A stretch of 10,296 bases of DNA, taken from positions 1-10,296 of the forward strand of contig JAUCNG010410026.1 of assembly GCA_032353305.1 (NCBI GenBank), given 5' to 3'. The position numbers and the translations under genes are program-made. Source of the stretch: Cephalothrix spiralis. Its lineage: Eukaryota; Nemertea; Palaeonemertea; Archinemertea; Cephalotrichidae. This document shows, piece by piece, positions 6,601 to 10,216 of the stretch (position 1 is the stretch's first letter; each line of letters starts with the position of its first letter). Below the pieces are notes generated by a model. The model saw nothing but the letters and a program-made list of their open reading frames with translations. It had not been told where the DNA came from and made no database searches.

Positions 6601-9598
6601 CACCTCCACCTCTACATTTATAAGCAGACAGTCGAACATGTCCACAACTGGAAATCCTTTTAGCTCCGGAGATGACAGATTTTGCTTCAATTGATTTCGA
6701 AGGAGCTTCAATCTTCAACTTTTTGGATGCCATCTTTTGACTGTATTTCTGACCGGAAGCTGTTATCACATTAGCTTTAACTTCTATATTATCACCTGCA
6801 ATAATCAATATCGGGGAGGTGTATTAGAAACTATATTCTTGTAGTAGCCTACCCTGGGGAAGTTTTTCTAAAGATGTATGAGTGAGGTTTGGTGTTTATA
6901 TATCTAAATACAGCATATTTCTTCCAATGGGGCTAGGGGATATTGGTACTCAGTTACCGAATACATGTACTGCGATCCGATATCGATTCACAAGTAACCC
7001 AGCGGGTAAAACCTGACCATAGGCTATGGTCCATAGCCAAACCATCACATCTCTGACCTCATTGGGATAAAGACTGGGTATAAATCAATCGAAGGGTTCG
7101 GAAAAGCCATCCCTAAAAATATTTTTTATTCACTGGTGGCACTCACTGGAGAAGCTGGCTAGTCCAGCTGCTATATTAAATTATAATGATAACACTTTAA
7201 CGACTAAAAAAATCCTGACAAAGAAGAACCAATGAATTGCTTACCAACTTCTGGCAGTTTGCTCCCCTTTCCGACGATGATGCAAATTTTCTTTCCACTA
7301 GCTCTACATTTTGCACCCTCTCCATAACGTTCTGTATGTTCAATTATCTGGTTCAAGCGAGCGTTCTTTATGATACTGACAGCCCAATCAAATATTAAGC
7401 AGATGGCAGCTCCTACAACAAACATTACATAAAATAATTCATCAAGATATTTTTCATTTTTTATGTAAAAGAAATAATTATTTATAGCTACAGGTTGACG
7501 TATACTTGTTTTTCTAAACCCACCTGAGTTACTAAATTCTGCAGACCGAAGCTTCGGTGCTGGTGCTTCCAGAACTCTTTCAACTTCTCCTTTAAAGTTT
7601 ATTGACTTGTCGACTGAAATTAGTGTCACCGTTGTTTTAACAGATGAATACATTTTGAAGGAACAATTCACTTTGTTGTCTTCACTGATGACAGGGTTCG
7701 TGTTAATCTTTCTCTTGTAAATTCCTGAAACTAAACTTGTATAAGTAGTAATTTGCTACTCTGGCCAAGAAAGGATAGCAGGGTATTTAAGATACTTATA
7801 AAGGGATATTATTTCAATCTGACTATTGTAGATGAACTCGTTTAATCTCAATGCCAATGTAGTTGGACTTTCATTAGTTCATATATTTAAAAATATTCCA
7901 TTCTTAGCAGTATCTCAGTTTAAGACAGTATTCAGTAATGTTCTTCGGCGGTTGCCAGATGCACACACAATTATAGATTCGCTATTCAATAGGATCAAAG
8001 AAATAACGGATATCGGAGAGAAATATATATTTTATTTATCAAACTAGCCTATAAGCATTGTTAGACTTTTTATGCAACTTTATTTATAACATAAACAGTC
8101 TAAACACTGTACTGCGACATACTGGAACACTGGATTTTATGGTCAGCCCCGGATCAGCCAAACTTCACCCGCTGCGATACAGATACTTTTTTTTAATTAC
8201 CTGAGAACACGCATCTCATTTTCTTGATATTTTTATTTAGAAAATCTTCCATGTTTTCTTGGCCACCCAAATTTATCGTAATGTTGCAGAGTTCGCCTCT
8301 TTTCAATGTTGATTTTGATGGTGAACCGTTTTTAATTTCGATTACTGGAACATAAGATGATACATATAGTTTAACGAAACATTTTATTTTATAGTCAGAA
8401 CAAAAGAATGCAGTACACGTACTCGACAATAATCAAAAACGGATTTCAGCGTTAATGGTAGGGCCTACACGTATTAAAGATGATATCGTATTAAACTTAA
8501 AACATGGACTGATCGGTTTTTTACCTGGCTTGGTTTTATCAGCAGTTTGTGTGTTCTTCGTTTTATCATCTTTTTGTTTAGGACTTTTCGTTGTTCTGTC
8601 TTTTTGTGTTTGATCATTTTTAGTTTTATCGCCTTTCTTTTTCTGTTCTTTATTGGCACTGTCATCTTTCCCACTTGGTGTTGTGTTTATATCGGGTTTC
8701 TTAGTTTTGTCACCTTTATTTTTGCCTTTTTCAGTTCCATCCTCTTTCTGTTCTTTGTTATCAGATTTATCTTTCTTCGGTTTTTCTTCCTTCCCACTTG
8801 GTGTTGTGTTTATATCGGGTTTCTTACTTTTATCACCTTTTTTATTTTTGTCTTTTTCAGTTCCATCCCCTTTTTGTTTAGAATCATTTTCTTTGTTATC
8901 AGATTTATCTTTCTTTGGTTTTTCATCTTTTTCTTTCCCACCTTTGTCATCGTTTTGCGTATCCTCTTTACCTTTGTTATCATTATTTGGTCGACTGTTG
9001 TCATTTTTATCTCTGACCTCTTTTATATTTTCTGAAACGAATGCCAGTACCAAATTAGTGCTATGAAATTATAATTTTACTTTAATTATAATTACAGATT
9101 ACTACAATTATATTGGGAACTATCGTTTACATATTATTTACTTTTGCCATTATAATTATATATTGTTTATATTATCATGACGACGTTGTGGTTGTGGGTT
9201 CGATTCCCACCCGGCCAGTTGTATCTATGCAAGCCGACACCCAGTAACCCAAACAGGGTTACAATAAATGTTTCTGTAAATCAAGGCTTTAAATGTGTGT
9301 AATTACAAAAGTTCCTGCAATACATGAGAAGAGTAGCCGATTTGGTGGTTCACAGGTCAAAGACGTATGTCACTGTTGATCCCAGCAGCAGTCACATTCA
9401 CAAAGTCTTACCTTGTACCTTCTCCATTATACTATCTGGTAGACTAGTTATGATTTCGTTACTGAGTGTAACCACTTTGCAATTAAGTGTATAGTTTCCT
9501 TTGTGTGCGCAGTTAAATACGTAACTTAGCAATTGATGATACATCTTTGTTCTGTTCATTACTTCTTTGACTATATCTACCAACTTCTTACTTATTTT
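481..9598 (-). CDS. REJ-module extracellular protein, polycystin-1/REJ-like (partial, 16 exons)
   Basis: Seen: 16 minus-strand exons joined by GT-AG introns give 976 codons plus one base without a stop, and the codon phase agrees at every junction. The product has no transmembrane stretch, scattered Cys and at least six N-glycosylation sequons (NRT, NYT, NGS, NIT, NCS, NVS), so it looks extracellular. Repeated segments follow the pattern 'P-V-I...G...RLSA...C..R.P..Y.W'. Later come 'L-P-D-E-S-Y-I-F-K-Y' and 'APGGKYLFQAKVSVSGG' followed by Ser/Thr-rich strands, then 'GDPDNEPLKYQYFC' and a V-V-F-A-V-K-V-C-D strand. Family knowledge: these are hallmarks of the REJ module of polycystin-1, PKDREJ and sea-urchin sperm REJ proteins, which carry GAIN/GPS, PLAT and 11 membrane helices after it. 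Inference: this is the ectodomain of such a protein, acting at the surface of a cilium, sperm or epithelial cell. Both ends lie outside the window. Alternative: another multi-Ig-like surface protein. Confidence 0.75.
608..1000 (-). other. Intron (393 bases), no exon seen
   Basis: A phase-0 intron from donor GTAAGT to acceptor TATCTAG. It contains a hairpin with 12-base arms (GCTGAAACGATT at 769-780 and its near-inverse at 791-802, one mismatch). No other structure was seen. Confidence 0.55.
1001..1180 (-). CDS. REJ-like gene, exon: REJ-like module, DPD motif
   Basis: 180 bases, phase 0 at both ends, residues 875-934. Acceptor GTTTCTAG, donor GTAAGT. It reads ITMETNNCVGDPDNEP, LKYQYFCKTG, a hydrophilic acidic loop (DLDTEGPEPENEKSE), then the strand VVFAVK. 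'Cys-x-(G/D)-D-P-D-x-x-P-L-x-Y-x-(F/W)' is the most recognisable PKD/REJ-type motif in the gene. The ATG at codon 3 is internal, because frame and splice site continue upstream. Confidence 0.88.
1284..1375. repeat. Degenerate tandem repeat with GTCATGGAA words
   Basis: AAAATGTCATGGAA occurs near 1286 and 1351, with a diverged third copy (AAAGTCATAGAAATTT) near 1314, spaced about 30-35 bases. It lies in the 434-base phase-0 intron 1181-1614, in which I see no exon. Confidence 0.55.
1615..1763 (-). CDS. REJ-like gene, exon: REJ-like module, second Y-x-F strand
   Basis: 149 bases, entered in phase 1 and left in phase 0, residues 826-874. Acceptor ACTTACAG, donor GTAAGT (close to consensus). It reads KMAPGGKYLFQAKVSVSGG, EEATALTSLSVRS, then VTSCDFNPTAYTAMDK. 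'PGG-x-Y-x-F-x-x-x-V' followed by a Ser/Thr strand and then a 'S-C-x-x-x-P' motif opening the next sandwich is a classic REJ/PKD-family arrangement. The plus-strand frame over this exon is a shadow. Confidence 0.88.
1881..2457. mobile_element. pogo/Tigger-like non-autonomous element (MITE)
   Basis: A perfect 13-base terminal inverted repeat (CAGTAGAATCTGT at 1881-1893, its inverse at 2445-2457) is flanked by TA on both sides (1879-1880, 2458-2459), the target duplication of the Tc1/mariner-pogo group. CAGT termini fit the pogo/Tigger branch. Sub-terminal copies of ACAGTGAAC lie at 1912, 2000 and 2403, inverted at 2434, with variants at 1929 and 2391. A 22-base block ending GGTCCC (1932-1953 and 2406-2427, 18 of 22 identical) is in direct orientation. 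No transposase is encoded in the 577 bases, so it depends on an enzyme in trans. Confidence 0.85.
2460..2859 (-). other. Intronic sequence between the MITE and exon 2860, no gene seen
   Basis: Part of a 1,096-base phase-1 intron (1764-2859). A plus-strand open frame of 77 codons (2549-2782) has a Lys/Arg-rich middle but no recognisable domain, splice pattern or repeat relationship, and I treat it as chance. Confidence 0.5.
2860..2967 (-). CDS. REJ-like gene, exon: REJ-like module, linker strand
   Basis: 108 bases, phase 1 at both ends, residues 790-824. Acceptor TATGTAG, donor GTATGT. It reads YDFLNVSDPSTIHHVGK, then basic IRKTKNPNVYNYMVTIKK, with sequon NVS. It is bracketed by Asp codons split across both introns. 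The other frames have stops, and removing or adding the exon would preserve frame. Confidence 0.75.
2968..3708 (-). other. Intron (741 bases) with repeat-like sequence
   Basis: A phase-1 intron from donor GTAAGACC to acceptor TATGTAG. I found no exon on either strand. The part from about 3220 to 3630 has a base composition and word content unlike the flanks (GACGTCA near 3252, GGGCGGAGC near 3337) and ends with the segment 3580-3624 that recurs inverted at 10218-10262, so it is likely an inserted interspersed repeat. I could not define its termini. Confidence 0.5.
3709..3853 (-). CDS. REJ-like gene, exon: REJ-like module, middle
   Basis: 145 bases, entered in phase 0 and left in phase 1, residues 741-788. 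Acceptor CCTTTCAG, donor GTAAGACC. It reads VDFIMTRKKVKADNYLRLKV and RIVALNTKAGDIDVEIESL, both beta-strand-like. A second donor 23 bases downstream (CAG|GTATTT) would add seven codons and a base but end in phase 0, which does not fit the next exon. Confidence 0.8.
3946..4137 (-). CDS. REJ-like gene, exon: REJ-like module, Y-x-F strand
   Basis: 192 bases, phase 0 at both ends, residues 677-740. Acceptor TTTTTTCAG, donor GTGAAAAC. After ASGQKC and an acidic run (KDDDNND) it reads LEINPKVLSPDESYIFKY, then TCTKGQRSSQATKTITIKSG. The order 'L-(S/P)-x-x-x-Y-x-F-x-(V/Y)' followed by a short loop and an alternating Thr/Ile strand is a recurring element of REJ modules, and a second copy is in exon 1615-1763. 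This is one of the strongest family signals in the window. Confidence 0.85.
4165..4315. repeat. Degenerate TTGAACTTGA-type simple repeat
   Basis: The intron between 4138 and 4352 is built largely of variants of TTGAACTTGA, TTGACTTGAA and TTGAATTGAA, an imperfect 5-6 base period. This is low-complexity DNA from slippage with no coding content. Confidence 0.65.
4353..4450 (-). CDS. REJ-like gene, exon: start of REJ-like module
   Basis: 98 bases, entered in phase 1 and left in phase 0, residues 645-676. Acceptor CGGTTAG (weak pyrimidine tract), donor GTATGG. It reads SYLVTLGVDDKPFTLQTKC, then SDSSAKTTVECKQ: a strand, a turn and a Cys pair, as expected at the edge of a beta-sandwich. The other two frames of this interval contain stops. 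It is the shortest secure exon, and its phase fit at both sides is the main support. Confidence 0.75.
4451..4953 (-). other. Intron (503 bases) mostly made of a foldback element
   Basis: A phase-1 intron. Bases 4508-4857 form a long imperfect palindrome, described separately. The rest is short unique flank. A decoy donor (GTATGAAAG) at about 4881 lacks a usable exon. Confidence 0.6.
4508..4857. mobile_element. Foldback (long inverted repeat) element
   Basis: The left arm (4508-4660) and right arm (4702-4857) are inverted copies around a 41-base loop. The best match is TAAATATCTCCGGAAGTA (4539-4556) followed by TTTTTTCAGATCTG, against its inverse at 4781-4819. The match continues inward through a TTGACGAT word and a GTGCGA word to ACTGAGCT at the loop edge, with many substitutions and small indels. 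Transcribed, the arms would fold into a hairpin of about 150 pairs. No coding potential. This is a non-autonomous foldback/MITE insertion in the intron. A target-site duplication is not clear. Confidence 0.7.
4954..5070 (-). CDS. REJ-like gene, exon: end of Ig-like units
   Basis: 117 bases, phase 1 at both ends, residues 606-643. Acceptor ATTTGCAG, donor GTAAGAC. It reads DSNIDIDVKCYVANKKS, then VSVTASIKIETASLHIDATIQ. It aligns by eye with DNIEVKANVITASGQKYS...LKIEAPSKSIEA of exon 6529-6795, closing the last recognisable repeat unit and leading into the REJ-like module. Confidence 0.8.
5071..5391 (-). other. Intron (321 bases), no exon seen
   Basis: A phase-1 intron from donor GTAATA to acceptor TTTGCAG. 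A perfect hairpin with nine-base arms and a two-base loop lies at 5124-5143. A potential cryptic donor on the minus strand near 5315 has no matching coding frame. Confidence 0.55.
5392..5519 (-). CDS. REJ-like gene, exon: fourth Ig-like unit, core
   Basis: 128 bases, entered in phase 2 and left in phase 1, residues 563-604. Acceptor ATTTCAG, donor GTAATA. It reads MRLSADINFPPCLGRTP, IKCEWNPKYC, then basic KTRGRSC and IIKKNTLP. It carries four Cys near the core Trp. 'NTLPAD' continues into the next exon exactly as 'SKLPEVGD' links exon 7245-7412 to 6529-6795, which supports the repeat-unit model. The ATG at the exon start is not an initiator, because the upstream frame continues. Confidence 0.85.
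5520..5847 (-). other. Intron (328 bases) with short GC-rich repeats and a hairpin
   Basis: A phase-2 intron. It contains the short tandem words at 5579-5620 and a hairpin whose arms are near 5648-5674 (GATTTTGGTACCTTTT...) and 5720-5744 (...AAAAAGTACCAAAACC), probably remnants of one repetitive element. No exon was seen. Confidence 0.5.
5579..5620. repeat. Three tandem GGGCAAATTGTC-like words
   Basis: GGCAAAATGTCC, GGGCAAATTGTCC and GGGCGAATTGTC follow each other with a period of about 14-15 bases. They are G-rich islands in an AT-rich intron. I recall similar iterated words in repetitive DNA of other invertebrates, but I cannot name a family. Confidence 0.6.
5848..6058 (-). CDS. REJ-like gene, exon: third and start of fourth Ig-like unit
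   Basis: 211 bases, entered in phase 1 and left in phase 2, residues 493-561. Acceptor TTTTTATAG, donor GTTAGT. The Lys-rich start (SKKQNKK) leads to VITVDGSTFGSSDE, CTFNLEVANF, a Ser/Thr strand (SSDLTVTKS), the boundary VPAPEVIIQSNG and the start of the next unit (TTKAPIDKR). The last Arg codon is split AG|A with the next exon. The plus-strand open frame across this exon is a shadow. Confidence 0.85.
6059..6528 (-). other. Intron (470 bases) with 54-bp tandem duplication
   Basis: A phase-1 intron from donor GTAGGG to acceptor TTTATAG. It holds the tandem repeat 6361-6468 and a GC-palindromic word GCGTAAACGC near 6170. The sequence between 6140 and 6360 is less AT-rich than its surroundings and may be an inserted fragment, but I cannot name it. 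Confidence 0.55.
6361..6468. repeat. Tandem duplication, 2 x 54 bp
   Basis: Copies 6361-6414 and 6415-6468 both start AAGCTCATGTTTCTCATTGC and differ at about three positions (T/C, C/A and the last base). There is no separation between the copies and no frame relation to an exon. It is probably a simple slippage or unequal-exchange duplication within the intron. Confidence 0.85.
6529..6795 (-). CDS. REJ-like gene, exon: end of second and start of third Ig-like unit
   Basis: 267 bases, phase 1 at both ends, residues 404-491. Acceptor TATTGCAG, donor GTAGGG. The first part (DNIEVKANVITASG, then a Lys-rich stretch and LKIEAPSKSIEA) closes one unit at an AP boundary. The second part opens the next: ISSCGHVRLSAYKC, a Gly run (RGGGGRP), then LQYKWSAKNC. 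The order 'RLSA...Cys...R-P...Y-K-W' matches exon 5392-5519 (RLSADINFPPC, GRTP, KCEWNPKYC) and is typical of PKD/REJ-type beta-sandwich domains, where the Trp packs in the core. Confidence 0.85.
6796..7244 (-). other. Intron (449 bases), no exon seen
   Basis: A phase-1 intron from donor GTAAGC at 7244 to acceptor TTGCAG at 6796. It contains a small perfect hairpin (GGCTAT/ATAGCC, around 7021-7039). I saw no open frame of note and no terminal repeats. Confidence 0.55.
7245..7412 (-). CDS. REJ-like gene, exon: second Ig-like unit
   Basis: 168 bases, phase 1 at both ends, residues 348-402. The donor is GTAAGC. It reads AAICLIFDWAVSI, then a hydrophilic helix-like stretch (KNARLNQIIEHTERYGEG), then AKCRASGKKICIIVGKG and LPEV. 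The F-D-W-A segment stands where later units have Y-K-W-S or C-E-W-N. The 5' edge has two phase-compatible acceptors three bases apart (TAG then GAG); I chose the TAG, which is the commoner acceptor. Confidence 0.75.
7524..7724 (-). CDS. REJ-like gene, exon: Ig-like unit, second half
   Basis: 201 bases, phase 1 at both ends, residues 281-346. Acceptor TAGTTTCAG, donor GTGGGT. It contains KVNCSFKMYSS (Cys and sequon NCS), then alternating strand residues TTVTLISV, then a Pro-rich domain boundary EAPAPKLRSAEF. The same order (Cys-strand, Ser/Thr-rich strand, 'AP' boundary, new unit) recurs in exons 6529-6795 and 5848-6058, which is the evidence that these are repeated domains. Confidence 0.8.
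7725..8200 (-). other. Intron (476 bases), with unrecognised plus-strand open frame
   Basis: A phase-1 intron from donor GTAATT to acceptor GTTTCAG. On the plus strand, 7832-8047 is open for 71 codons from an ATG (starting MNSFNLNANVV, with a centre LRRLPDAHTIIDSLF). It has plausible amino-acid composition, but I recognise no family, and neither splice sites nor a second exon. It may be a fossil of an inserted gene or chance. No other structure was seen. Confidence 0.45.
8201..8344 (-). CDS. REJ-like gene, exon: Ig-like unit, first half
   Basis: 144 bases, phase 1 at both ends, residues 233-279. The acceptor is TATGTTCCAG and the donor GTAATT. The split codon from the linker makes Val, giving a strand 'P-V-I-E-I-K-N-G', the same domain-opening pattern as APEVIIQSNG in exon 5848-6058. 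It then reads KRGELCNITINL, parallel to RMRLSADINF later, with Cys and sequons NGS and NIT. The reading frame stays open upstream of 8344, but only the acceptor at 8345-8346 gives the right phase and a pyrimidine-containing tract. Confidence 0.75.
8525..9031 (-). CDS. REJ-like gene, exon: Lys/Asp/Glu-rich disordered linker
   Basis: 507 bases, phase 1 at both ends, coding residues 64-231. Flanks are acceptor CGTTTCAG and donor GTAAAAAACC. By my count 49 of 168 residues are Lys (29%) and 39 are Asp or Glu (23%), with no Cys, no aromatic residue and almost no hydrophobic residue, so the segment should be disordered and highly charged. It contains a tandem duplication. A unit beginning KPKKDKSDNKE, passing DGTEK and ending KKPDINTTPSGK occurs twice, about 46 and 41 residues long, followed by a shorter degenerate tail (KKKGDKTKN...). 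NTT sequons occur in both copies. It sits between beta-sandwich units as a hinge or spacer. Its function is unknown. The open reading on the plus strand here is a shadow. Confidence 0.8.
8670..8926. repeat. In-frame tandem repeat inside the linker exon
   Basis: The plus-strand words CCCACTTGGTGTTGTG (8670 and 8793, 123 bases apart) and TTATCAGATTTATCTTTCTT (about 138 bases apart, near 8758 and 8896) recur almost unchanged. Both spacings are multiples of three (41 and 46 codons), so the duplication keeps the frame. The low divergence points to a recent duplication or to homogenisation. Copy number is likely to vary between individuals. Confidence 0.75.
9032..9411 (-). other. Intron (380 bases) with AT-rich tract and SINE fragment
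   Basis: The intron runs from donor GTAAGAC at 9411 to acceptor TTTCAG at 9032 and is phase 1. The part near the acceptor is very AT-rich with repeated ATTATAATT-like words (9063-9175). The middle holds a truncated tRNA-derived SINE. I see no exon on either strand. Confidence 0.6.
9177..9280 (+). mobile_element. 5'-truncated tRNA-derived SINE
   Basis: Bases 9194-9210 form a perfect tRNA T-arm: stem GTGGG, seven-base loop TTCGATT, stem CCCAC. It contains an RNA polymerase III B box (GGTTCGATTCC, 9197-9207). No A box, D-arm or anticodon arm precedes it, because the sequence breaks into AT-rich DNA near 9177. Downstream is a non-tRNA body with a perfect seven-base hairpin (GTAACCC/GGGTTAC, 9244-9262) and then AT-rich sequence. 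This is the structure of a SINE whose 5' part was lost on insertion. The 3' end is not sharp. Confidence 0.6.
9412..9598 (-). CDS. REJ-like gene, exon: domain end before the linker
   Basis: 187 bases, entered in phase 0 and left in phase 1, coding residues 1-62 of the reconstructed chain. Flanks are acceptor TTTCAG and donor GTAAGAC. The first half is probably helical (KKLVDIVKEV then MNRTKMYHQLL). The second half, with two Cys (...FNC and TLNCKVVTLS...), resembles the C..F/V beta-strand segment that recurs later (CSFK, CTFNLEV, VKCYV), so it looks like the end of an upstream repeat unit. It has N-glycosylation sequons NRT and NYT. The ATG at codon 14 is internal and I do not propose it as a start. 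Confidence 0.75.
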
Positions 9599-10216
9599 CT
9601 GAAATAGTAATTTTTAGAATTGACAGTATTCGAAATTTTGGGATGATAAACCATAGAGCAAACAGCCCCTTTTTACGAATTTCCTTTTATTTCGCAAAAC
9701 ATTTGGTAAATGTAATGATGTTAAGTTAGGTAATAGGGGAAGGTTCCAACGACCGCTGTTGCAGATTTGATGTTACGAGTACGTATAGAGGAGATGTTAC
9801 GATCGCGATTTAGTAGAAATTTCTTTTACGTGCGTCACACAAAGGAGAAACTTCTTGAAATTTAAATTTCAACACATAGGATTATTTTTTATTTAGTTTT
9901 GTAATTTTAAATCTGTTCGCCCGTGCCTTCTGCGTTCACAGTATTAGATTATTTTTATATCTCGATAAGAGCGAAGTATGGGAGGGCTTCTATCAATTGA
10001 TTTGCTGTAATTACGAATCACCCCATCAGCTCATGATTTTGAGTTCTATTTCTATCTGTATTGGTTCAAATGAACGCAGCAAGTGATAGAAGCCTCTCAT
10101 ACTTCGCTCTTATATCGAGTCTTACATAAAAATCCTTTTGATTTTTCTCCCTGTATTTGCTGAGAACCCTGAATGTATACGTGATGTCTACACAGTGTGT
10201 ATAACAACTTACTTAC
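9599..10216 (-). other. Intron or upstream sequence holding a hairpin MITE
   Basis: This 618-base stretch lies before the first secure exon. I see no exon in it. It holds the inverted-repeat element at 9961-10119 and an 18-base perfect palindrome at 9855-9872. The acceptor at its lower end (ATTTCAG before 9598) is a normal pyrimidine-containing acceptor. Whether it is an intron depends on the doubtful exon at 10217. Confidence 0.5.
9961..10119. mobile_element. Short hairpin MITE-like element
   Basis: Bases 9961-9995 and 10084-10119 form a near-perfect inverted repeat of about 35 bases, differing by a two-base indel, a one-base indel and a substitution. The shared core is AAGAGCGAAGTATG. A weaker match continues outward (ATTTTTAT at 9951 against ATAAAAAT near 10126). 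About 88 bases separate the arms and carry no coding potential. This is the layout of a non-autonomous DNA transposon or foldback element. I could not define a target-site duplication, so the superfamily is unknown. Confidence 0.6.

Noticed and set aside
8433-8524. Continuation of the linker frame past 8525 to a stop at the end of the open reading frame
   Set aside because: A GTAAAA donor follows AAG CCA G at 8525, and the next exon needs phase 1 there. The continuation has no matching features.
8547-9066. Long hydrophobic Phe/Ser/Leu-rich open frames on the plus strand, resembling a multi-pass membrane protein
   Set aside because: They are the antisense shadow of the Lys/Asp-rich linker exon, whose AAA/AAG/GAT/GAA codons read as Phe, Leu, Ile and Ser on the other strand. 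The minus frame fits splice phases on both sides.
9177-9280. A functional tRNA gene
   Set aside because: Only the T-arm is present. No acceptor stem partner, D-arm or anticodon arm can be formed with the AT-rich sequence upstream.
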